Source: JADGHQ01 sp045805385
Lineage (GTDB): Bacteria > Actinomycetota > Thermoleophilia > Solirubrobacterales > Thermoleophilaceae
Length of the DNA: 7,139 nt
NCBI GenBank assembly: GCA_045805385.1
Contig: JBJMLG010000047.1
Location: 1 to 7,139 of the forward strand
Direction: 5' to 3'
The translations under genes and the position numbers were made by a program. Below, piece after piece: positions 1 through 6,160 of this stretch; the stretch's first letter is position 1, and the number at the start of each line of letters is the position of its first letter. The notes under the pieces are model-generated. The model was not told the DNA's origin. It was given only the letters and a program-made list of their open reading frames with translations, and did not search any database.

Positions 1-855
1 GAGCACGGTCGAGGCGCGCCCGCTGAACACGCGCGGGATGATCGTGGGCATCTCGAGCGGAGTCGCTCGCCGCAAGACAGCGAGCGACAGCGTGCCGGTG
101 TCGATCCCGGCGCCGTCGGCGATGCGGATCGGCCGGCGCCCGAAATACGTGAAGGGGTCGGAGTTCTGCACTATCACGGTCACGCCCTCGAGCTCGCGCC
201 CCTCCACCTCCACTCGCACCTTCGGCGCGTTCACGAGGTACCGGCTCGTGAAGCTCGCGATCGCAGCCCAGGTGAAGTAGTACTCGCCGAACTTCGCCTT
301 CCGATAGGGGTGGCGGTCCACGCGCTCGACCACGCTCGCGTCGAGGCCGATCCCGGAGGCGAACACGAAGTAGCGCCCGTTCACACGTCCGAGGTCGGAC
401 TTGCGCGGCTGGAAGTCGTCGGCGATCCGGAGCAGGTGCTCGGTGGCGTCGACCACGTCGTTCGGGATCCCGAGCGTGCGGCCGAACACGTTCGTGGCGC
501 CGCCCGGCAGGCAGGTCAATGGGGTGGGGGTGCCGACGAGGCCGTTGGCCGCCTCGTTCACGGTGCCGTCGCCGCCGAAGGCGACCACCACGTCGTAGCC
601 CTCGCGGGCGGCCTCGCGCGTGATCTCGGTGGCATGGCCCTGGGCCTGCGTATCCACGGCGTCCACCTGGTAGCGACCGCGCAGCGCGTACACCACCAGG
701 TTCTTCAGCCGGTCCGACACCGTGGTGGCGTACGGGTTCACGATCACGAGCATGCGCTTCTTCGGGGTGCGCGCCGGCAGCAGCCGCTCGGCGAGCTCCT
801 CGGCGCGCTCTTCGGCGATCCGCACTTCCTCGCTCGTGGGGGCGGTGCTCTCCAT
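1..855 (-). CDS. Diacylglycerol kinase family lipid kinase (partial, C-terminus off left edge)
   Basis: Probable ATP-dependent lipid kinase of the DagK/YegS/sphingosine-kinase fold, acting on a membrane lipid at the cytoplasmic face; the substrate cannot be read from sequence. The 285 visible codons contain VNP (residues 39-41) in the first nucleotide-binding strand, the diagnostic GGDGT loop (94-98) followed by VNEAANGL, and PGGATNVFGR (117-126), the usual PxGTxNDFAR element in variant form. A second half follows with FASGIGLDA (165-173), a stretch like NSDPFTYFG (231-239) and a DTGTLSLAVL strand. Family members are usually about 290-330 aa, so only a short C-terminal piece is missing. A charged N-terminal helix (residues 8-34) precedes the domain. 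The ATG at 855 lies 2 bp after the stop of the upstream hydrolase. An in-frame GTG at 861 overlaps that stop (GTGA) and is better spaced from a GAGG, so the protein may begin two codons earlier. It is probably the second gene of a leftward operon. The family is secure; the substrate is open. Confidence 0.93.
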   Translation of the reverse strand, partial: MESTAPTSEEVRIAEERAEELAERLLPARTPKKRMLVIVNPYATTVSDRLKNLVVYALRGRYQVDAVDTQAQGHATEITREAAREGYDVVVAFGGDGTVNEAANGLVGTPTPLTCLPGGATNVFGRTLGIPNDVVDATEHLLRIADDFQPRKSDLGRVNGRYFVFASGIGLDASVVERVDRHPYRKAKFGEYYFTWAAIASFTSRYLVNAPKVRVEVEGRELEGVTVIVQNSDPFTYFGRRPIRIADGAGIDTGTLSLAVLRRATPLEMPTIIPRVFSGRASTVL

Positions 856-857
856 GC

Positions 858-1856
858 TCACTCGGCGACGGCCTCGAACCGCACCACGCCGTCCTCCTCG
901 ACCTCTCGTACGCGCCCCTCGTTCAGAAGGATGTCCGTGTGCCCGATCACCTCGCTCAACGTGAGATACGCCTGCGTGACCGCGATGTTTCCCCACAACG
1001 CCTGGGCCAGCTCGTAGGCGGTGCGCGACTGCTCTGAGATCAGGCTGTGCAGCTTGTCCACGCGGCGGCGGTGGAGCTTGAAGCGCTCGTCGATCAGCGC
1101 GGAGTGGTCGGTGATCGGGTCGCCGTGGCCGGGCAGGACGAGGTCGACGTCCATCGCCTGCGTCTTGCGCAGCGAGTCGAGGTAGGTGACGAGCGACTGC
1201 GGCCGCGGGCCCTCCTTCCCGGGCGGCCGCGAGATCAGCGGGTTCGACGAGATGTTCTTGATCAGGTGGTCCGCGGCGATCAGGATGCGCCGCTCGGAGT
1301 CGTTGAAGATCGTGTCGGTGGGGCTGTGGCCGGGGCGGAAGTGCACGTCGAGCGTCCTGTCGCGCAGCTCCAGGCGGTCGCCGTCGTGGAGCACGCGGGT
1401 GACCTTGGCGGGCGCGCCCCAGGCGCGGAACGCGGCCGACACGCTCCGGAGCGCGTGCACCACGTCCTCGGGGATCCCGTTGCGGATCATGATGTCGGTC
1501 GCAAAGGCGTCGTCGTCGGAGGCGGCATCGCGGTAGTTCTCGACGAACGGGACCGCGGCATCGATGGCCGCGACGTCGGCGCCCGAGCGGTCGGCCACGA
1601 TCTGCACGAGCCCGAGGTGATCGATGTGCTGATGGGTGAGCACGATCAGCTCGATGTCCTCGATCGCGCGCCCGTGAGCGCCGAGCTGGTGCTGGAGCTC
1701 CTCGAGCGAGGTGCCGGAGTTCGGCCCGGCGTCGACGAGCGTGAGCGGGTCGTCCTCGACCAGGTACACGTTCACGCGCCCGACCGCGAACGGGGTGGGG
1801 ATGGAGAGCCTGTGGATGCCGGCCTCGGCGGCGGGCGCGAAGGGGTCCTCGGTCAC
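858..1856 (-). CDS. Metallo-beta-lactamase-fold hydrolase (LACTB2/glyoxalase II-like)
   Basis: Predicted cytoplasmic metal-dependent hydrolase. Numbering from the longer possible start at 1877, it has the full metal-binding set: HxHxDH at 82-87 (THQHIDHLG), a histidine at 184 (RPGHSPTDT), an aspartate at 203 (AADH) and a histidine at 251 (LPGHGDPI). The N-terminal strands NVYLVEDDPLTLVDAGP are typical of the fold. After the catalytic domain (to about residue 262) comes a helical C-terminal part with a winged-helix-like end (LNEGRVREVEEDGVVRF), as in LACTB2-type proteins that act on thioesters or RNA; which substrate applies here is unknown. Two GTG starts are possible. The one at 1856 (332 aa) follows AGGG by 9 nt and gives the N-terminus MTEDPFAP. 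The one at 1877 (339 aa) has only a weak AAGAGA upstream. I prefer 1856, without certainty. It runs into the lipid kinase gene with no gap for a terminator, so the two are probably one transcript. No residue of the metal site is missing. Confidence 0.93.
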   Translation of the reverse strand: MTEDPFAPAAEAGIHRLSIPTPFAVGRVNVYLVEDDPLTLVDAGPNSGTSLEELQHQLGAHGRAIEDIELIVLTHQHIDHLGLVQIVADRSGADVAAIDAAVPFVENYRDAASDDDAFATDIMIRNGIPEDVVHALRSVSAAFRAWGAPAKVTRVLHDGDRLELRDRTLDVHFRPGHSPTDTIFNDSERRILIAADHLIKNISSNPLISRPPGKEGPRPQSLVTYLDSLRKTQAMDVDLVLPGHGDPITDHSALIDERFKLHRRRVDKLHSLISEQSRTAYELAQALWGNIAVTQAYLTLSEVIGHTDILLNEGRVREVEEDGVVRFEAVAE

Positions 1857-1954
1857 GAGCGCGCACCCTACATGCACGCCCGGGATCTCTTGCTTGCGCG
1901 GCTGCGGGGTCGCTCTTAGGGTGGATTTCGGCCCTAGTACCCGACTTCGGGACG
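1857..1954. promoter_or_regulatory. Divergent intergenic region with short inverted repeats
   Basis: This is the only gap between the leftward and rightward transcription units, so it should carry both promoters, although no convincing -35/-10 pair can be picked by eye. Three copies of a 5-mer appear in alternating orientation: CCCTA at 1866-1870, TAGGG at 1917-1921 and CCCTA at 1932-1936. The last two form an inverted repeat with a 10-nt spacer. A second perfect inverted repeat, CCCGA-CT-TCGGG (1940-1951), ends 3 nt before the ATG at 1955. TAGTAC at 1935-1940 is a possible weak -10 box for the rightward gene. That gene lacks a well-spaced Shine-Dalgarno sequence: the nearest GGGA is 2 nt from the ATG and inside the hairpin. 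Operator or hairpin roles are inferred only. Confidence 0.4.
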
Positions 1955-3721
1955 ATGTTGAGGACTCGCACCGCCGTTGCGATCTTGTGCGCGCTCATTC
2001 TCGGAGCGCTGGTCGCGCCTGCCTCTGGGGCGGCCAAGCCGGTGGAGGTTGGCCGGATCCTGCACGCGCAGCTCGTCACGAGCGACTCCGTCGCCTCCGC
2101 CGCGGCCCGCAAGCACCGCCGCAAGGCGAAGAAGCGCCGGCTGGTGCTCCAGCGAACCCTGATCCCGCACCACGAGCGCTACGTGAAGTTCAAGCGCCGT
2201 GCCGCCCGCCACGTCCGTCGCGTGAAGCGGGCGAGGTCGCCGGTGTTCGGCCGCATCTCGGCCAACGCGATCGGGCTGAACCAGCCTGGCCTCGTGTTCT
2301 CCGACACGCCGGTGGCGTGGCGAAGCGCGCCCGCGAACGCGACCGGCGCCGTCGGGCCCAACAACTACGTCGAGATGACGAACAGCGCCGTCAAGGTCTT
2401 CAAGAAGAGCGACCTGACGCTCGACAGCGGGGCCGGCAAGCTCGGCTCGATGGCCATGAACGACTTCGTCGGCGCGAGCAATCGCGAGGTGACCTACCCG
2501 CAGATCCAGTGGGACCCGGTCACCCAGCGCTGGTACTACCTCGCCCTCTACGTAGAGGAGAACAAGGACGCGAGCCACCCGGGCAAGGACGCGCTCGCAT
2601 TCGGATGGTCGAAGACCTCAGATCCGAATGTCCCGCCGAGCGGGTCCAACTCGGCGACGGGCTGGTGCCGCTACATCGTCGACACCGGCGTGAGCTTCGA
2701 CGACTTCCCGAAGCTCGGCAACAACGACACGCGCCTGATCGTCGGAGCCAATTCATTTGCCGACAACGATCCGAGCAGCGATTTCCAAACGGCACACGTC
2801 TTCACCATCTCGAAGCCGACTGCCGGCACAGGGTGCTCCACAAACCCGGAGCTCAAGCAGTTCGGCACCGCTGCGTCGCCGCTGCCGATGAAGAACGGTG
2901 CCGAGGCCACGACTCCCGTGCCGGTGTACATCCCGCAGAGCTCCGCGAACGGCTACGTGCTCGCCGCGGACGATCCAGGCACCCACGCCAGCCTCAAGGG
3001 CACCCGGATCATGGAGTGGCACGTCGACCCCACCGGCAACCTCCACGACGACACCTCTTCGAACGGGTTGTTCCCGGTCGCCGACTACCAGTGGCCGGGC
3101 GCGGCGGCACAGGGCGGCTCGTCGAACTGGATCGACACCCTGGACGCCCGGCTCACGCAGGCGGTTGGGGTGACGGATCCAACCAGCGGCGTGGGCGCTC
3201 TCGCCCTCTGGACCCAGCACACGATTCTTTCGGGCGCGAGCGGCGCTCAGGTGCGCTGGTACGAGCTTGTGCCGAGCCAGTGCAACCGCACCGGCGCATC
3301 GCTGTGCACGGGCGGCGTTCGCCAGACCGGAAACCAGACGCCGCCCGCGAGCACGTGGTACTTCAACGGCGCCGTCACGCCGACGCTGAACGGCGACCAG
3401 GCCGTGCTGATCTACAACAGCGCCGGCAACGCGACCACCACGACGCGGAGCACCGTCAAGGCCGACTCGCGGATCTCGACCGACGCGGTCGGCACGATGC
3501 CTGGTACCGAGCAGACCGTCGTCACGAGCGGCGACAGCGTGGAGGACTCGAGCTGCGGAGTCGGAGCTGGTGACCCGTGCGCCTGGGGCTACTACGCGGG
3601 CGCCGCGCCTGACACGAGCGTCGGTTCGGCCAACAAGGTCTGGGCCAGCAACATGTACACCGCGGCCCGCAACGGCACCACGCCGGCGTGGGTGACCCGG
3701 AACTTCTCGTTCACCCCTTAA
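1955..3721 (+). CDS. Secreted six-cysteine beta-propeller-like protein, copy 1
   Basis: Unrecognised function; predicted to be exported by Sec. Residues 1-26 form a signal peptide (LRTR, hydrophobic core AVAILCALILGALV, likely cleavage after SGA). Residues 52-94 are extremely basic, with 21 Lys/Arg in 43. The large domain starts near 105 (GLNQPGLVFSD) and carries GAVGPNNYVE (131-140), PQIQWDPVTQRWYY (182-195), GWCRYIVDTG (236-245), FDDFPKLG (248-255), IMEWHVDPTGNLH (352-364), VRWYELVPSQCNR (433-445) and CAWGYY (542-547), ending WVTRNFSFTP. Mature cysteines are at 238, 294, 443, 451, 534 and 542, all matched in the next gene, which suggests three disulfides. Motifs such as VGPNxYV, WDPxxxRWY, DxPKLG and WGxY recall a broad family of secreted bacterial proteins with repeated beta-sheet units; this is family resemblance from memory, not a database hit. 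WGYY replaces the WGDY of the neighbour. There is no sorting signal or transmembrane anchor after the signal peptide. The ATG start gives a clean signal peptide, though its ribosome binding site is poor. Confidence 0.88.
   Translation: MLRTRTAVAILCALILGALVAPASGAAKPVEVGRILHAQLVTSDSVASAAARKHRRKAKKRRLVLQRTLIPHHERYVKFKRRAARHVRRVKRARSPVFGRISANAIGLNQPGLVFSDTPVAWRSAPANATGAVGPNNYVEMTNSAVKVFKKSDLTLDSGAGKLGSMAMNDFVGASNREVTYPQIQWDPVTQRWYYLALYVEENKDASHPGKDALAFGWSKTSDPNVPPSGSNSATGWCRYIVDTGVSFDDFPKLGNNDTRLIVGANSFADNDPSSDFQTAHVFTISKPTAGTGCSTNPELKQFGTAASPLPMKNGAEATTPVPVYIPQSSANGYVLAADDPGTHASLKGTRIMEWHVDPTGNLHDDTSSNGLFPVADYQWPGAAAQGGSSNWIDTLDARLTQAVGVTDPTSGVGALALWTQHTILSGASGAQVRWYELVPSQCNRTGASLCTGGVRQTGNQTPPASTWYFNGAVTPTLNGDQAVLIYNSAGNATTTTRSTVKADSRISTDAVGTMPGTEQTVVTSGDSVEDSSCGVGAGDPCAWGYYAGAAPDTSVGSANKVWASNMYTAARNGTTPAWVTRNFSFTP
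2501..2690 (+). repeat. Conserved block shared with copy 2 (4248-4437)
   Basis: This is the best-conserved part of the tandem gene duplication, at a constant offset of 1747 bp with no indel between the two ends. Counted by hand, 2621-2690 matches 4368-4437 at 65 of 70 bases, including 28 identical bases in a row at the end; 2501-2541 matches 4248-4288 at 38 of 41. Three of the five differences in the 70-base block are silent. It encodes PQIQWDPVTQRWYY through GWCRYIVDTG. Confidence 0.8.
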
Positions 3722-3722
3722 C

Positions 3723-3728
3723 GGAGAG
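3723..3728 (+). promoter_or_regulatory. Ribosome binding site of copy 2
   Basis: GGAGAG lies 6 nt before the ATG at 3735 and just after the TAA of copy 1 (3719-3721). It fixes the start of copy 2. The 13-bp gap has no room for a separate promoter or terminator, so the two secreted-protein genes are almost certainly co-transcribed. Confidence 0.8.
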
Positions 3729-3734
3729 CAGCCA

Positions 3735-5453
3735 ATGACCCGTACCGCCCGCTTGATCGCCGTTGCCGCCGTTTCGGTCCTCGCGCTCTCCCCGGCCGTA
3801 GCGAGCGCGAAGAAGCTGCGGGCCACGACGGTGCGGGCGCATCTGATCAAGAAGCAGCCGCGCGCACGGGCGCACAGCGGTGCGACGGTGCTGGGCGCGC
3901 TACGGGATCACGCGCCGCGTCCGCGCAATCCGGCCGCGCTCGAGCACGCGAAGGCGAATGCGGAGCGGCGCTTCCAGAACGGCCTCGGCCAGCCGTCGCC
4001 GCTCGCGGCTGTCTCCGGCGGCCTCAACCTGCCGGGCCTCGCGAACAGCGACAACGTCGCGAGCGCGATGGGCGCGCCGTCTGACTCCACGGGTGCCGTG
4101 GGGCCGAGCAACTACGTGGAGATCGTGAACAGCGTGATCGGCGTCTACAAGAAGAGCGACCTCACGCTCGACGGCGGCGCGGGCAAGCTCAGGAAGATGG
4201 ATCTCGCGACCTTCGTCGGCGCGCCCGGCAAGGACGTGTTCGACCCGCAGATTCAGTGGGACCCGGTCACGCAGCGCTGGTACTACCTGATCGACTACAT
4301 CGATCAGAAGAAGTCGGGCACGAACCCGGGCGTGAATGCCGTGGCGTTCGGCTGGTCGAAGAGCGCCGATCCGAATGTTCCGCCGAGCGGCTTCAGCTCG
4401 GCGACGGGTTGGTGCCGCTACATCGTCGACACCGGCGCGGAGTTCGACGACTACCCGAAGCTCGGCGGCAACAACACGCATCTGATCTTCGGCGCGAACG
4501 TATTCGCGAACAACAGCGCGAGCGGCGCGTTCCAGACGGCGCGCGTGTTCACGGTGAACAAGCCGGTCAACAGCGGCGCGCAGGGCGGGTCGAACTGCTC
4601 CACGAGCCTCACGCTCAAGCAGTACGGCACGGCCGCGTCACCGCTCAAGACCGCGGACAACAACACGGCCTTCACACCGGTCCCGGCCGGGCAGCCCGAC
4701 AGCTCGGCGAACGGCTACGTCGTCGCGGCCGACAGCCCCCCGAGCGCCACGCAGGTGATGCTGTGGCACGTCGACTCGAACGGCGACCTCCATGCCGACA
4801 CGGCTCAGGACGGCAACATCGACGTCACGAGCTTCTCGATGCCACCGAACATCCCGCAGCCGAACACGGCCCGGTTGATCGACAGCTCGGACACGCGCAT
4901 CACCCAGGCGATCATGCACACCGACCCCGACACGGGCAACGCCGAGGCGGTCTGGTTCCAGCACACGATCGGGGGAGGTGCCGGAGCGAAGGTGCGCTGG
5001 TACGAGATCGTGCCGTCGCTCTGCAACCGCCTGTCCGGCACGACCTGCAATGCGGCGGCGAGGCGTCAGGAGGGCAACGTGTCGAGCGCGACGCTCTACG
5101 CCTTCAACGGCGCGGTCTCGCCCACATGGCTCGGCAGCGCCGCGGTGATCCAATACAACACCGGCAGCTCCTCGCAGGTCGCGGACATCCGCGCCCAGTC
5201 GCGGCTGAGCGCCACGCCGCTCAGCACGATGGTCAACGAGGTCGCCCTCGGCACGGGCAGCGCCGCGGACATCGACTTCACCTGCCCGAACGACAACAGC
5301 AACAAAACCTGCCGCTGGGGCGACTACGCGGCCGCAACGCCGGATCCGAGCGCCAGCAACGTGGTCTGGGGCTCGAACCAGCTGACCGGCTCGGGCGGTA
5401 CCGCAGGCGGCCAAGCCGTATGGACGACCAGGAACTTCGCACTTACGCCGTAG
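3735..5453 (+). CDS. Secreted six-cysteine beta-propeller-like protein, copy 2
   Basis: Paralogue of the preceding gene with unassigned function. Residues 1-25 are a textbook Sec signal peptide (TRTAR, hydrophobic core LIAVAAVSVLALS, cleavage after ASA). A moderately basic linker follows (26-80), less extreme than in copy 1. The main domain begins near GGLNLPGLANSD (95-106) and continues with GAVGPSNYVE (120-129), PQIQWDPVTQRWYY (171-184), GWCRYIVDTG (225-234), FDDYPKLG (237-244), VMLWHVDSNGDLH (341-353), VRWYEIVPSLCNR (420-432), C-x8-CRWGDY (517-531) and a terminal VWTTRNFALTP. Cysteines 227, 288, 430, 438, 517 and 526 all correspond to those of copy 1. In the central 140 or so residues about two thirds of positions are identical by eye, and divergence is higher at both ends. 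CRWGDY keeps the aspartate that copy 1 lacks, so this copy is closer to the family pattern. No enzyme active site, transmembrane anchor or LPxTG is visible. Binding, adhesion or a structural extracellular role is possible but unproven. Confidence 0.9.
   Translation: MTRTARLIAVAAVSVLALSPAVASAKKLRATTVRAHLIKKQPRARAHSGATVLGALRDHAPRPRNPAALEHAKANAERRFQNGLGQPSPLAAVSGGLNLPGLANSDNVASAMGAPSDSTGAVGPSNYVEIVNSVIGVYKKSDLTLDGGAGKLRKMDLATFVGAPGKDVFDPQIQWDPVTQRWYYLIDYIDQKKSGTNPGVNAVAFGWSKSADPNVPPSGFSSATGWCRYIVDTGAEFDDYPKLGGNNTHLIFGANVFANNSASGAFQTARVFTVNKPVNSGAQGGSNCSTSLTLKQYGTAASPLKTADNNTAFTPVPAGQPDSSANGYVVAADSPPSATQVMLWHVDSNGDLHADTAQDGNIDVTSFSMPPNIPQPNTARLIDSSDTRITQAIMHTDPDTGNAEAVWFQHTIGGGAGAKVRWYEIVPSLCNRLSGTTCNAAARRQEGNVSSATLYAFNGAVSPTWLGSAAVIQYNTGSSSQVADIRAQSRLSATPLSTMVNEVALGTGSAADIDFTCPNDNSNKTCRWGDYAAATPDPSASNVVWGSNQLTGSGGTAGGQAVWTTRNFALTP
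4248..4437 (+). repeat. Conserved block shared with copy 1 (2501-2690)
   Basis: Second member of the intragenic repeat pair created by the tandem duplication, 1747 bp downstream of the first and in the same orientation and reading frame. It is a duplicated coding segment, not a mobile element: no target-site duplications or terminal inverted repeats flank it. Confidence 0.8.
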
Positions 5454-5466
5454 AGGCCCGTGGGTC

Positions 5467-5472
5467 AAGGAG
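5467..5472 (+). promoter_or_regulatory. Probable ribosome binding site of the ABC ATPase gene
   Basis: AAGGAG is a strong Shine-Dalgarno match 13 nt before the ATG at 5486, somewhat far. No other in-frame start lies between the upstream stop (5451-5453) and 5486, so the start is not in doubt. The 32-bp gap shows only a weak GCCC/GGG pairing and no U-tract, so read-through from the secreted-protein genes is likely. Confidence 0.6.
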
Positions 5473-5485
5473 CGACCGCAAGCCA

Positions 5486-6160
5486 ATGCTCGCAATCGAT
5501 GCTCAAGGAGTAAGCAAGCGCTTCGGCGAGGTCGCGGCCCTGCGCCGCGTCGGCCTCTGGGTGAAGGAGGGTGAGATCGTTGCGCTGACCGGCTCGAACG
5601 GCGCCGGGAAGAGCACGCTTCTGCGCATCCTCGCGACCACGGTGAGCCCCGATTCCGGCAGCGTGACCGTCGCTGGCCACGACGCGCTCACCGATCCGGT
5701 AGGGGTGAGGCAGCAGATCGGCGTGCTGCTGCCGGACGAGCGCTCGTGGTACCTGCGGCTGAGCGCGCGGGCGAACCTCGAGTTCTTCGCTGCGCTGCAC
5801 GGCCTGAATCGTCGCGAAGCGCGCGACCGCGCTCGCGGGCTGCTCGCCGAGATGGACCTGGCCGGCGTGGGGGACAGGCCGCTTTCGGGCTGGTCGTCGG
5901 GCATGCGTCTGCGCCTGGCGCTCGCCCGCGCGCAGCTCGGCCGCCCGCGCGTGCTGCTGCTCGACGAGCCCACCCGCAGCCTCGACCAGTCGTCGCGCGA
6001 GTGGTTCGGCGAGGCGCTCGCGTCGCTGGTGGAGAGAACGGGAGCATCGGTCGTCCTCGCGACTCACGAGCCGGCGGAAGCCTCACTCGCCCGCCGTGTG
6101 GTCACGCTCTCCGAGGGAACCGTGGTCGAACGCGTCTCCGTGGAGGAGGCCGCTCAATGA
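5486..6160 (+). CDS. ABC-2 type transporter, ATP-binding subunit
   Basis: Cytoplasmic ATPase of 224 aa that would power the permease encoded next. The order of motifs is complete: Walker A GSNGAGKST (36-44), a Q-loop region LLPDERSWYLRLSARANL (81-98), signature LSGWSSGM (133-140), Walker B VLLLDEPTRSLD (156-167) with catalytic Glu161, and the H-loop His194 (ATHEP). The SSGM signature and DEPTRSLD are typical of the NatA/CcmA-like ATPases that pair with ABC-2 exporters. Two positions differ from the textbook form: Asp/Glu (DER) stands where many ABC proteins have the Q-loop glutamine, and the signature is followed by RLRL where RQRL is commoner. Both occur in this subfamily as far as I know, so loss of activity is not implied. 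At 224 aa it is a bare nucleotide-binding domain with no C-terminal extension. Its stop overlaps the permease start (ATGA). The substrate is not predictable: drug, peptide, lipid or glycan export are all possible. Confidence 0.94.
   Translation: MLAIDAQGVSKRFGEVAALRRVGLWVKEGEIVALTGSNGAGKSTLLRILATTVSPDSGSVTVAGHDALTDPVGVRQQIGVLLPDERSWYLRLSARANLEFFAALHGLNRREARDRARGLLAEMDLAGVGDRPLSGWSSGMRLRLALARAQLGRPRVLLLDEPTRSLDQSSREWFGEALASLVERTGASVVLATHEPAEASLARRVVTLSEGTVVERVSVEEAAQ
6142..6149 (+). promoter_or_regulatory. Strong ribosome binding site of the permease gene
   Basis: GGAGGAGG sits inside the last codons of the ATPase gene, 7 nt before the ATG at 6157. It supports that start and, with the 4-nt ATGA overlap, translational coupling that would keep ATPase and permease in balance. 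Confidence 0.85.

Noticed and set aside
1047..1919. Plus-strand open frame of 290 codons opposite the metallo-hydrolase
   Set aside because: The minus strand carries a complete metal-binding motif set; this frame shows none and reads as Val/Arg/Asp-rich antisense.
1711..3573. Long plus-strand open frame (620 codons) overlapping the hydrolase and copy 1
   Set aside because: It is rich in Arg and Gly, lacks any recognisable motif and runs antisense to the hydrolase and out of frame with copy 1, as expected of a stop-poor shadow frame in GC-rich DNA.
2753..3850. Minus-strand open frame of 365 codons opposite copy 1
   Set aside because: It has low-complexity Arg/Val/Ala composition and no motif, and it lies opposite a gene with a signal peptide and conserved paralogue motifs.
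1955..5453. The tandem direct repeat as a composite mobile element
   Set aside because: The similarity is confined to coding sequence of two paralogues. There is no transposase, terminal inverted repeat or target-site duplication.
4256..5485. In-frame extension of the ABC ATPase by 410 codons, which would make a fusion protein
   Set aside because: The extension is an arginine-rich shadow of the secreted protein copy 2 in another frame. The ATPase begins naturally at 5486 after AAGGAG and has normal family length from there.
5454..5485. Rho-independent terminator between copy 2 and the ABC genes
   Set aside because: Only a weak GCCC/GGG pairing with a 2-nt loop is present and no T-run follows.
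5746..6156. N-terminal extension of the permease by 137 codons
   Set aside because: It overlaps the ATPase gene out of frame and has no family match; the start at 6157 has a strong ribosome binding site and gives a standard ABC-2 permease.
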